This document shows, piece by piece, positions 1 through 5,203 of a stretch of 5,203 nucleotides of DNA. Position numbers and translations under genes: made by a program. Origin of the DNA: DAOTTW01 sp034437615 (GTDB taxonomy: Bacteria; Chloroflexota; Anaerolineae; Aggregatilineales; Phototrophicaceae); assembly GCA_034437615.1 (NCBI GenBank), contig DAOTTW010000398.1, positions 1 to 5,203 on the forward strand, given 5' to 3'. The notes below the pieces were generated by a model that had not been told where the DNA came from, made no database searches, and was given only the letters and a program-made list of their open reading frames with translations. Every line of letters starts with the position of its first letter. Position 1 is the stretch's first letter.

Positions 1-678
1 TTTGACCACCTGCAAGCCGTCCAGGGCTTCTGCGAGGCGTGCATTCATCTTGCCGAAGCTGGTGCGCACGCGCTCTGCGAGGGGGTGCAGCGTCAGGATG
101 TAGCGCGTCTGCACGATGATATACAGCACGATAAACGTCACGGGTATGAGCAGTAAGGCTGGATGGATAAAGGGCGCACCCAGCGCGGGCATGAGCAAAA
201 ACATGCCAGACCCAAGCACGAGATTGAGGCCGGGGTTCATCATCAGGTTCATCTCGCGCACGTCGTTCGTCACGCGGGCCATGATCTCGCCAACGGGCTG
301 CATATCGTGGAACGTCATGCTTTTGCCGAGCAGACTGCCGTACAGTTCGTCGCGCACGTCGCGCTCGATGCGCTGTGCGAAGGTCTCTGATGAGAAGTTG
401 CGTATAAGCTGCACGACGGAGCGCCCGAACTGCGATGCGACCACCAGCAACACTAACAGCAAAATCTGTGGCAGTGGGTCGTCGCCAGGGTCGGAGATAA
501 CGTTGAAGGCTTCGCCGATCAGCAGGGGCACGACGGAGGCCAGCGCCGCGTTCATAAACGCCCCAAGCAGGAGCATCGTCAGCACGAGCTTATGCCGTAG
601 GATGTGTGAGCGGACGTAGCGCACGGGGCTACGTTTATCCGTTTTGTATTGTTTTACAGCAGCGAATTCAACAGACAT
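1..678 (-). CDS. ABC exporter, N-terminal transmembrane domain (partial, runs off the window)
   Basis: The minus strand is open from ATG at 678 to the window edge, giving 226 residues without a stop. The start is backed by AGGA at 685-688, six bases upstream. Hydrophobic segments lie at about residues 31-55, 71-85 and 151-192, after a charged cytosolic N-terminus. Between them, residues 103-145 carry the intracellular-loop signature of ABCB/MsbA-type exporters (ERDVRDELYGSLL, then VGEIMARVTNDVREM). Residues 208-226 (FGKMNARLAEALDGLQVVK) match the next conserved loop helix. Full-length members run to about 570-620 residues, with the ATP-binding domain C-terminal, so Walker motifs would lie outside this window. 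Such half-transporters sit in the inner membrane as homo- or heterodimers and export lipids, peptides or drugs; the substrate cannot be told here. The TPR gene 334 bases upstream is co-oriented but probably not in the same operon. The fold assignment is firm; the transported compound is unknown. Confidence 0.93.
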   Translation of the reverse strand, partial: MSVEFAAVKQYKTDKRSPVRYVRSHILRHKLVLTMLLLGAFMNAALASVVPLLIGEAFNVISDPGDDPLPQILLLVLLVVASQFGRSVVQLIRNFSSETFAQRIERDVRDELYGSLLGKSMTFHDMQPVGEIMARVTNDVREMNLMMNPGLNLVLGSGMFLLMPALGAPFIHPALLLIPVTFIVLYIIVQTRYILTLHPLAERVRTSFGKMNARLAEALDGLQVVK

Positions 679-1012
679 AGTGTTTCCTGAATTTACAGAG
701 CAGTGTCAAACAGAACGCTAACAGACAGGTGAATAGACGCATGGAATGGGATAATGTGATGGGGCCAAACACACGTAACGGTTTGAGATGGTCATGCAAG
801 AGCGTGCTTCTGCGCGTCTGCTGTGAAAAAGCGCGTGCCCATGCTGTCGTGTGGTGTTATCGTCCGCAGCAATTGACAGCAAGATCGCAGAACACAGTTA
901 TCATAGGTGCTGCCTGTCAGTCCAAGTAGCACCAATGAACCGCTTTCGCGCTGATTGGTCTTTGATTGTGCAAAAACAAATTGAACGTTTGATTAGTTTT
1001 AAGGGGTGGCGG
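679..1012. other. Intergenic gap between TPR and ABC genes
   Basis: This 334-base gap holds no convincing gene. A 66-codon plus-strand frame at 729-929 has a composition unlike a protein (many Cys, Trp and Arg, no domain) and no clear ribosome site. The minus-strand leader of the ABC gene must lie here. The best promoter match I see for it is TTGGAC-17-GATAAC (about 896-924 read on the minus strand), which is weak. A plus-strand TTGACA at 873-878 has only a poor -10 (AGTTAT, 896-901) and would read against the TPR gene. Two overlapping hairpins at 906-933 and 931-959 are the only structured part. Confidence 0.5.
931..959 (-). other. Hairpin with GAAA tetraloop downstream of the TPR gene
   Basis: Read on the minus strand, ACCAAT pairs with ATTGGT, and an inner CGC-GAAA-GCG forms a GNRA-capped tip. 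Between them are one mismatch, an A-T and a G-U pair, and one bulged base. It lies 54-82 bases after the TPR stop codon, in the 3' flank of that gene. There is no run of U after it, so a normal intrinsic terminator is unlikely; a 3' stabilising or processing structure is possible. The pairing is visible in the sequence; the role is a guess. Confidence 0.3.
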
Positions 1013-1549
1013 TTAATTACCACCTGAAAGGCTCGTGATAACCGAAGCCAGCCGCTTCATGAGCTTTTGACGTGGGTTGGGGTCCTCCAGGGCTTCCAGG
1101 CCCACCTGATACATTGCGGCACCTGCGAAGAGCTTGCCATCCCGCACCTGCAAGCTACCTAGCGCCATCATCGTCTCGGAGTAAAGCTGCGTTTCTTCGA
1201 GTTCCAGGAAGATGTCGGCGGCCTGACGGTACGCGCTGAACGCCTGCTCTTTGTCGCTCAAGGCGAGATACACGCCGCCCAGATTGCCCAGGACTTGTGC
1301 GCTACGCTTTTTATCGCCCAAATTTTGAAAGGTGTGCAGCGCCTCCTGCATCATTTCCAGGGCTTGCTGGTGCTCACCGAGCGCACGGTGGACCAGGCCC
1401 ATATTCACCTGCATCTCTGCGACCATATCTGGTTGATTGTTTTGCTCGTAGGCGGTTTGGGCTTCCTGAAATGCGCGGCCCGCCGCTTCGTAGTCATGCT
1501 GTGCATACAGTTTAATGCCTTGTGCTTGCAATTCATCGCCTGTGCTCAT
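1013..1549 (-). CDS. Tetratricopeptide-repeat (TPR) protein, small, cytosolic
   Basis: A 178-residue protein made almost wholly of TPR helix pairs, at about residues 4-37, 43-76, 83-116 and 120-153. The typical pattern is visible in MGLVHRALGEHQQALEMMQEAL and in LGGVYLALSDKEQAFSAYRQA, where small residues (G, A) and the Y/A positions fall at TPR spacing. There is no signal peptide or membrane segment, so it should be cytosolic. TPR arrays of this type serve as protein-binding scaffolds; nothing shows the partner. A short C-terminal tail (about 158-178) rich in Lys, Leu and Ser forms one more likely helix. The ATG at 1549 is preceded by AAGGA (1556-1560) at six bases, which supports this start. 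The gene is co-oriented with the tandem-HTH gene 175 bases upstream, but strong hairpins separate them. The repeats are clear; the biological role is unknown. Confidence 0.9.
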   Translation of the reverse strand: MSTGDELQAQGIKLYAQHDYEAAGRAFQEAQTAYEQNNQPDMVAEMQVNMGLVHRALGEHQQALEMMQEALHTFQNLGDKKRSAQVLGNLGGVYLALSDKEQAFSAYRQAADIFLELEETQLYSETMMALGSLQVRDGKLFAGAAMYQVGLEALEDPNPRQKLMKRLASVITSLSGGN

Positions 1550-1585
1550 CGGCTATCCTTGTTTTATATGGGTCGTTGGGTGGCT

Positions 1586-1614
1586 AGTACAACACGTCGG
1601 AAATAAGCCTACAA
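1586..1614 (-). promoter_or_regulatory. Possible promoter of the TPR gene
   Basis: On the minus strand, TTGTAG (1609-1614) and TGTACT (1586-1591) are separated by 17 bases, about 37 bases before the TPR start codon. Each box matches the sigma-70 consensus only partly (three and four of six), so this is a weak call. It lies just after the hairpin cluster, which is where a new transcription unit would be expected to begin. A TATAAA nearer the gene (around 1563-1568) sits too close to the ribosome site to serve as a -10 box. Confidence 0.25.
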
Positions 1615-1615
1615 T

Positions 1616-1695
1616 GCGGCTAAGCCGCCCCGGACGCCAAGAGTGGCGTCCCTGGGGTATCTATCGTTCGCAGGGACGCGCCTCGGCGCGTTCCC
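1616..1695. repeat. Cluster of strong inverted repeats (GGGACGC-type hairpin element)
   Basis: Three neighbouring hairpins fill this gap. First is a perfect 13-base palindrome, GCGGCT-A-AGCCGC (1616-1628). Second is GGACGCCA-AGAG-TGGCGTCC (1632-1651), extended by CCCC (1628-1631) and GGGG (1654-1657) across a two-base bulge, for a 12-bp stem. Third is GGGACGCGC-CTCG-GCGCGTTCCC (1673-1695), with one bulged T. In addition GCGTCCCTG (1646-1654) can pair with CAGGGACGC (1671-1679), which would break hairpins two and three. The element lies between the stop of the HTH gene and the start of the TPR gene, so on the minus strand it could stop or slow transcription. No U-run follows any stem, so a classical terminator is not supported. 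The GC-rich symmetric layout resembles dispersed intergenic palindromic repeats; copies elsewhere in the genome cannot be seen here. Confidence 0.6.
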
Positions 1696-1724
1696 ACAAC
1701 CTAAATTATCTCTGCGATGTAGCG

Positions 1725-2480
1725 CTACATGGTAATATCGAGCAAACTTTCCGCAACCTTGCGCAGTTCATTTGTTGGCATCCGACTATACATAATCGCA
1801 ATTTTGATAAAGTTGACGTTGAGTGGGTTGGCGGCAAATTCGCGTATTTCTTCGTCAAGGTCGGTGAATTTTTTCCATTCTTCGCGAATTTTGAGCAAAT
1901 CCCCGATGTAGCTTGAGCCGTCGATGAAATAATCCATGTTGCGGTTGACGGCGTTGGATAGAACCGTCAGTTGGCTCATGGGGATGGCCTCTGTGCCGAG
2001 TTCGTAGCTTTCGAGCTGCTGTATGCTGATGAAAGCGGCTTCTGCAACCTGCTGCTGGCTTAAAGCGGCTTCTTCGCGTGCCTGGCGCAGCAAGCCGCCG
2101 ATCACACGCTGACGCAGGGCCATATATTCACGCTGGACGCGGTGCGTTTCGCCACGATCCAGGTTCATTGTCTTTTGGCCCCAGAAATGGCTAATCGGCA
2201 CATCCAGGTAATACGCCAGCATCTCTAGTTGGGGTAAATCCGGTGTATCGTCGCCGAATTCCCACGCTTCGATGGTTTCTGTGGGTAAGCCGAGCAAGCG
2301 GCCACATTCCTGCGTGGTGCGTGCTGCGCTCAGGCGTGCATCGCGGATGAGCACACCGACCATCTTGGCCCGCAAGCGATACGATTCTGCCGGGTCAAAT
2401 TCGCTTTGTGTTTCTTGCTGCTGACCCTGCTTTTTGGCGTTGGCTTGTTTCATCCGAGCAGCAAAATCATCGAAAGACAT
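1725..2480 (-). CDS. Transcriptional regulator with two tandem XRE/Cro-type HTH domains
   Basis: A 251-residue DNA-binding protein. Residues 11-27 form a polar, Gln/Lys-rich linker after a short N-terminal helix. The first XRE/Cro domain spans about 41-99, with the helix-turn-helix at TTQECGRLLGLPTETIEAWE. The second spans about 126-186, with SQQQVAEAAFISIQQLESYE. Residues 190-251 are helical and contain no recognised ligand-binding or protease domain. Each half ends with the usual XRE tail (ISHFWG; MDYFIDG). Most XRE repressors have one such domain and dimerise, so two in one chain is less common and suggests one chain can cover both half-sites. The ATG at 2480 has GAGGT at 2487-2491, six bases away. 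Its promoter overlaps a perfect inverted repeat (2605-2624), consistent with autoregulation. It diverges from the histidine kinase gene. DNA binding is well supported; the targets and signal are inferred or unknown. Confidence 0.9.
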   Translation of the reverse strand: MSFDDFAARMKQANAKKQGQQQETQSEFDPAESYRLRAKMVGVLIRDARLSAARTTQECGRLLGLPTETIEAWEFGDDTPDLPQLEMLAYYLDVPISHFWGQKTMNLDRGETHRVQREYMALRQRVIGGLLRQAREEAALSQQQVAEAAFISIQQLESYELGTEAIPMSQLTVLSNAVNRNMDYFIDGSSYIGDLLKIREEWKKFTDLDEEIREFAANPLNVNFIKIAIMYSRMPTNELRKVAESLLDITM

Positions 2481-2552
2481 GCGTTTACCTCTTGGTTGTG
2501 GTTTGTCCTGTGTCTGGCACCAAACGCGCTTGTGTTGTGCTGGCGTCCGCAG

Positions 2553-2572
2553 AATGCAGTGCTGCCTGCATT
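2553..2572 (-). other. Hairpin in the 5' leader of the HTH regulator mRNA
   Basis: AATGCAG (2553-2559) and CTGCATT (2566-2572) form a perfect 7-bp stem around a six-base loop. If transcription starts near 2588 as the promoter suggests, this hairpin lies about 16 bases into the regulator's mRNA. That is well upstream of the ribosome site at 2487-2493, so it would not directly mask it. It may only stabilise the 5' end. Confidence 0.35.
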
Positions 2573-2594
2573 TGCGTGTGCGTGGCTAATTTGC

Positions 2595-2623
2595 ATTATA
2601 GACCGTTGCCGACATTGCGGCAA
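2595..2623 (-). promoter_or_regulatory. Sigma-70 type promoter of the HTH regulator gene
   Basis: On the minus strand, TTGCCG (2618-2623) and a perfect TATAAT (2595-2600) are spaced by exactly 17 bases. This is the best promoter match in the window. It lies 115 bases ahead of the regulator's ATG, with a predicted transcription start near 2588. The -35 box and most of the spacer lie within the inverted repeat at 2605-2624. Confidence 0.7.
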
Positions 2624-2624
2624 C
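2605..2624. promoter_or_regulatory. Operator-like perfect inverted repeat over the regulator's -35 box
   Basis: GTTGCCG-acattg-CGGCAAC is a 20-bp sequence with two perfect 7-bp arms around a six-base centre. It covers the whole -35 element and about three quarters of the spacer of the regulator's promoter, so a bound protein would block RNA polymerase. XRE/Cro-family proteins typically bind symmetric sites of this size, so the neighbouring tandem-HTH protein is the natural candidate ligand. The symmetry and overlap are seen directly; the binding is inferred. Confidence 0.55.
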
Positions 2625-2674
2625 CACAGCGCCTATGCACCTGTGCCTGCATTTTGGTTGATTGGTTCGGGGTG

Positions 2675-2689
2675 GGTCATGACCTGACC
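2675..2689. promoter_or_regulatory. Palindrome GGTCATGACC with an extra TGACC half-site
   Basis: A perfect 10-bp palindrome (2675-2684) is followed at once by a second copy of TGACC (2685-2689). The result is three adjoining 5-bp half-sites, one inverted and two direct. It lies between the regulator's promoter and the AT-rich kinase leader. A short palindrome can arise by chance, so the call as a protein-binding site is tentative. Confidence 0.3.
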
Positions 2690-2700
2690 GAAAAACGCAA

Positions 2701-2729
2701 CATAACGTTATGGTTTAAATTTGTAAACC
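2701..2729. promoter_or_regulatory. Paired palindromes upstream of the histidine kinase gene
   Basis: CATAACGTTATG (2701-2712) is a perfect 12-bp palindrome. It abuts GGTTTA-aatttg-TAAACC (2712-2729), a perfect 6-bp inverted repeat with a six-base centre; the two share base 2712. TAAACC recurs at 2751-2756, 27 bases after its first copy. The centre length of six matches that of the inverted repeat at the regulator's promoter, but the arm sequences differ. They sit about 70-100 bases before the kinase start, in the expected promoter zone, and so are candidate operators. Confidence 0.4.
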
Positions 2730-2786
2730 TTAGCTATACGTATGGTGAAATAAACCGTAAAATAGAATGCGTAGGGGTAAACTCAG

Positions 2787-2837
2787 ATGAAAGTCATTCG
2801 ATGCAAACTGATGCGCAGCAACTTATTACGCAGATAG
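2787..2837 (+). CDS. Possible 16-residue leader peptide overlapping the kinase start
   Basis: ATG at 2787 opens a 16-codon frame (MKVIRCKLMRSNLLRR) that ends with TAG at 2835-2837, inside the kinase gene in another frame. It has AGGGG at 2773-2777, nine bases upstream, a better ribosome site than that of the kinase ATG at 2801. The peptide is strongly basic (five Arg, two Lys). If translated, it would compete with kinase initiation and could reduce or regulate kinase synthesis. It could equally be a chance frame, since it is very short and no conservation can be checked here. Confidence 0.3.
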   Translation: MKVIRCKLMRSNLLRR

Positions 2838-4834
2838 CGGATTACATTGGTGCTGGCCTGCATGTCGATAACTTGCTGCCCAGGGTCGTGCAAGCTATCT
2901 ATCAGGCGTTGGCGTGCGAACAGGTTGTACTTGCCATCAAGCAAGACGATCCGTTTACGCCACTGCTGGAGGTCGCTGAACCTATCTTGAACGCTGACGA
3001 CCAGCAGGCTTTGCATGATCTGCTGACAGAGGATTGCCAGACGTTGCTACAACTGCGCAACCCTGGGGCTTACGAACGCACGGTGCCGGGGTCTGCAAAT
3101 ATCTGTGCGGCCCGTGTTGCGGATGTGCTGGGCGCAGATATGCTGATCTTATTGCCGCTGACCTTGAACGACGAGGCGTTCGGGACGATTTTTCTCGTGC
3201 CAACGGACCCACAGCGCTTGCGTGAGCAGGTGAGCGTATTGCACTATATGCTGCCGATGCTGGCTGTTGCGGTGAAGGGGGCGCTTATGCAGGCGTCACA
3301 AATGCGCCAGAGTGATATGCTGCAACAGATCGACGCCGAATTGAGCGATCAGATCGAACTCGGCTATGTGTTTCAAATGGTGTTGGATTGGGCGTTGCGC
3401 TATACAAACGCACATCGCGGCGGCTTGCTGCTGTACGATCAATCCGACCATACGTTGCGGCCACAGTTCAGCTATGGCTATACAGAGGCAGCGCTGGCCA
3501 AAATTGAACAATCCGGCCACGAGAGCATCACACAACAGGCCGCAAGCGAAGCACGCATCATCCGCGTGGATGATGCGCACGGTCACAGCAGTTATTTGAT
3601 GATCCACGAGCAGACGAATGCACAGCTATCGGTGCCGATCTTGAGGCGGCGACGGGTGATTGCCGTGCTGACGCTGGAAAGCGACGATCAGGGCGGCTTT
3701 ACCGCTGACCATGAACGCTTTGTAGAGCGTCTGGCGCAACGGGCAGGGGTAGCGCTGGATAACGCCCGCTTGTTTCATGAGACGAACCAGCAACGGCAGC
3801 GACTCGATTATATCTTACGGAATATCATCGACGCAGTGATTGTGATTGACCCCCATCAGCGCATTATCTTCTTGAATCGCAACGCCCGTCATGCTTTGCG
3901 CTTGCCCGATACCGAGGTGGAGAGTGGCTTGAACGGTAAGCAAATGGGCGGCTATAGCGGGCAGCTTTACCGCGATGTCATCGCAGACCGTGACCTGAGC
4001 GCTACGATCCGCCGGGGTCAAACCGAACCTAACTTGACTTACTCCGAGCATGAATTATCGGATGGCCGCGCATACCGCGTGCATGTCGATTGGCTGCAAG
4101 ATTTGGGCTGGATTGTGGTTATGCAGGATATTACGCACTTCAAAGAGGCTGAAAAGCTCAAAACCGAGTTGCTGGCCACTGTGTCGCATGATCTGAAACA
4201 GCCCCTCAGCGTGATCGGCAATTACATACATTTGTTACGGCGCATCCACCGCGAACATCCCAAATCGCAATATTACATTGACCGCCTGCGGCTGGCCTCT
4301 ACCACTATGCAGCAACTCATTGACGATCTGCTGGACATCGCCCATATTGAGTCTGGTTTGCGCTTGCAGATGACCCCGGTTGACTTGAAGCAGGTCGCGC
4401 ACCATGCGATAGATTTAATGCAACAGGAAGCGCAGGCCAGGTCACAAAACTTGAAGCTGGACCTGCCGCCGGAGCACTGCATTGTGAAAGGGGATGCTGC
4501 ACGCATCCAGCAAATTTTGAGTAATCTCATCGGCAACGCCGTCAAGTATACGCAGGAAGCGGGCTGGATTCATGTGCATTTGATTGCAGATGCGCAGGCG
4601 GTGCAGATTCGCGTTGCGGATAACGGCATCGGCATCAGCGCACAGGATCAGAAGCAGGTGTTCGAGCGCTTTTACCGCGTCCGCAGCGCCTATACCGACA
4701 AGATCAACGGCACGGGGCTGGGCTTGTCGATAGTCAAGAGCTTAGTAGAAGCTCACAACGGCAGCATCGAATTGGAGAGCGAACCCAACAAAGGCTCTAT
4801 TTTCACAGTGACGTTACCACGCGCCCAGGATTAA
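2801..4834 (+). CDS. Soluble sensor histidine kinase, GAF-GAF-PAS-HisKA-HATPase_c
   Basis: A 677-residue kinase with no membrane segment, so it should sense a signal in the cytosol. The first, divergent GAF-like domain covers about residues 20-165. A clearer GAF domain covers about 182-325, ending in the usual VALDNARLF helix. A PAS domain covers about 335-445 (DAVIVIDPHQRIIFLNRNA). The dimerisation and phosphoacceptor domain has SHDLKQPL with His463. The ATPase domain shows the N box around Asn579 (SNLIGNAVKYT), G1 at 607-612 (DNGIGI), the F box FERFYR and G2 at 637-642 (GTGLGL). All residues needed for ATP binding and autophosphorylation are present. The H box has Gln467 where Thr or Asn is usual. 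The frame stays open upstream to 2408, but that part lies opposite the HTH gene and encodes no domain, so ATG 2801 was chosen although its ribosome site is weak. No response regulator is adjacent; a methyltransferase gene follows after 17 bases. The ligand is unknown. Confidence 0.93.
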   Translation: MQTDAQQLITQIADYIGAGLHVDNLLPRVVQAIYQALACEQVVLAIKQDDPFTPLLEVAEPILNADDQQALHDLLTEDCQTLLQLRNPGAYERTVPGSANICAARVADVLGADMLILLPLTLNDEAFGTIFLVPTDPQRLREQVSVLHYMLPMLAVAVKGALMQASQMRQSDMLQQIDAELSDQIELGYVFQMVLDWALRYTNAHRGGLLLYDQSDHTLRPQFSYGYTEAALAKIEQSGHESITQQAASEARIIRVDDAHGHSSYLMIHEQTNAQLSVPILRRRRVIAVLTLESDDQGGFTADHERFVERLAQRAGVALDNARLFHETNQQRQRLDYILRNIIDAVIVIDPHQRIIFLNRNARHALRLPDTEVESGLNGKQMGGYSGQLYRDVIADRDLSATIRRGQTEPNLTYSEHELSDGRAYRVHVDWLQDLGWIVVMQDITHFKEAEKLKTELLATVSHDLKQPLSVIGNYIHLLRRIHREHPKSQYYIDRLRLASTTMQQLIDDLLDIAHIESGLRLQMTPVDLKQVAHHAIDLMQQEAQARSQNLKLDLPPEHCIVKGDAARIQQILSNLIGNAVKYTQEAGWIHVHLIADAQAVQIRVADNGIGISAQDQKQVFERFYRVRSAYTDKINGTGLGLSIVKSLVEAHNGSIELESEPNKGSIFTVTLPRAQD

Positions 4835-4851
4835 AAACGAGAAGCGATGCT

Positions 4852-5203
4852 ATGCCACGAAAAGACCTGCACGAAGCCAACCGCATCTCATGGGACGCAG
4901 CGACACGGGTGCATAACAGCCACAAAGGGGATCAGGCAAAATTTTTCCGTGAGGGTGGTAACACACTTTTTCTTGAAGATATGCAACTGCTGGGTGATCT
5001 GACGGGTAAGACGCTGCTGCACCTGCAATGCAATGCCGGACAGGATACGCTCAGCATCGCTAAGCACCTCGGCGCACAGGTGACAGGTGTGGACATCAGC
5101 GACGAGGCCGTTAACTTTGCACGTCAGCTAGCACAGGATAGCGGCATCCCGGCGACGTTTGTTCGCAGTGACATCTACGACTGGTTCGAGCAGAACAGCA
5201 CAC
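4852..5203 (+). CDS. Class I SAM-dependent methyltransferase, N-terminal part (runs off the window)
   Basis: The first 117 residues are present and the frame is open to the window end. Motif I reads LLHLQCNAGQDTLSIA (about 55-70), the nucleotide-binding loop of Rossmann-fold methyltransferases in a variant with Cys-Asn-Ala-Gly in place of the more usual D/E-x-G-x-G. Motif II is VTGVDISDEAVNFAR, with Asp81 expected to contact the SAM ribose. FVRSDIYDW (103-111) matches the next strand, with its acidic residue near the adenine. The N-terminal segment NRISWDAATRVHNSHKGD is typical of a widespread family of small uncharacterised methyltransferases. The substrate-binding part is missing, so the target cannot be named. 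The ATG at 4852 has a modest ribosome site (GAGAAG, 4839-4844). It starts 17 bases after the kinase stop with no terminator between, so co-transcription is likely. Confidence 0.9.
   Translation, partial: MPRKDLHEANRISWDAATRVHNSHKGDQAKFFREGGNTLFLEDMQLLGDLTGKTLLHLQCNAGQDTLSIAKHLGAQVTGVDISDEAVNFARQLAQDSGIPATFVRSDIYDWFEQNST

Larger units (their letters stand above)
2481..2800. other. Divergent control region between the HTH regulator and histidine kinase genes
   Basis: This 320-base gap contains the start regions of both flanking genes and no supported protein gene apart from a leader frame near its right end. The left half (2481-2624) has the regulator's promoter, a long untranslated leader of about 108 bases, and a hairpin in it. 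The right half becomes AT-rich from about 2690 and carries palindromes at 2675-2684, 2701-2712, 2712-2729 and 2736-2743. I could not find a clean sigma-70 promoter for the kinase: TATACG (2735-2740), TAAAAT (2758-2763) and TAGAAT (2763-2768) are possible -10 boxes, but none has a good -35 at 16-18 bases. Kinase transcription may therefore depend on an activator or another sigma factor. Confidence 0.6.

Noticed and set aside
116..619. 167-codon plus-strand frame opposite the ABC transporter
   Set aside because: The minus strand here encodes a clear ABC exporter domain; the plus-strand frame is Ser/Arg/Thr-rich with no domain and is its shadow.
873..901. Plus-strand TTGACA as part of a promoter
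   Set aside because: The -35 is perfect but the best -10 at 17 bases is AGTTAT, and no plus-strand gene lies downstream; a chance match is more likely.
729..929. 66-codon plus-strand frame in the intergenic gap
   Set aside because: No good ribosome site, protein-like composition or recognisable family; the gap is better explained as leader and 3' flank of the neighbouring minus-strand genes.
1628..1657. Classical rho-independent terminator for the HTH gene
   Set aside because: The stem is strong but no run of U follows on either strand, so it was listed as an inverted-repeat element instead.
1515..1916. 133-codon plus-strand frame spanning the TPR start, hairpin cluster and HTH 3' end
   Set aside because: It runs through strong inverted repeats and opposite two well-supported genes, and its translation resembles no protein.
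2408..2800. In-frame 131-codon extension upstream of the kinase start
   Set aside because: It overlaps the start of the HTH gene on the other strand, crosses the divergent promoter region, has no recognisable domain and has an odd composition (Cys/Trp-rich). The open frame here looks accidental, and ATG 2801 begins the conserved kinase-like sequence.

Overview
The window looks like a stretch of bacterial chromosome of moderate GC content. The mix of genes (cytosolic GAF/PAS histidine kinase, tandem-XRE regulator, small TPR protein, ABC exporter) and a GGGACGC-type intergenic hairpin element suggest Chloroflexota, perhaps an Anaerolineae-like lineage. That placement is an inference from style, not from a marker gene. 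I see no rRNA, tRNA, CRISPR array, transposase or phage gene.

Layout: (1) 1-678, minus strand: N-terminal 226 residues of an ABC exporter, cut by the window edge. (2) 679-1012: gene-free gap with two overlapping weak hairpins. (3) 1013-1549, minus strand: a 178-residue TPR protein. (4) 1550-1724: a gap holding a compact cluster of strong inverted repeats, probably a dispersed repeat and/or the transcription end of the upstream regulator gene. (5) 1725-2480, minus strand: a 251-residue regulator with two XRE/Cro helix-turn-helix domains. (6) 2481-2800: a divergent control region. It holds a good minus-strand promoter (TTGCCG-17-TATAAT) whose -35 box and spacer lie inside a 20-bp perfect inverted repeat, plus several more palindromes nearer the kinase gene. 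(7) 2801-4834, plus strand: a 677-residue soluble histidine kinase (GAF-GAF-PAS-HisKA-HATPase_c), preceded by an overlapping 16-codon reading frame that has the better Shine-Dalgarno sequence. (8) 4852 to the end, plus strand: the first 117 residues of a class I SAM-dependent methyltransferase, 17 bases after the kinase stop.

Two transcription directions diverge from the 2481-2800 region. The tandem-HTH protein is the obvious candidate to act on it, repressing its own promoter and possibly affecting the kinase-methyltransferase unit. No response regulator is encoded here, so the kinase is an orphan within the window. The TPR and ABC genes share the minus strand with the regulator but are separated by 175 and 334 bases, so they are probably separate transcription units. 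The most interesting parts are the palindrome-rich divergent region, the leader reading frame and the hairpin cluster; none amounts to a clearly new system on sequence alone.
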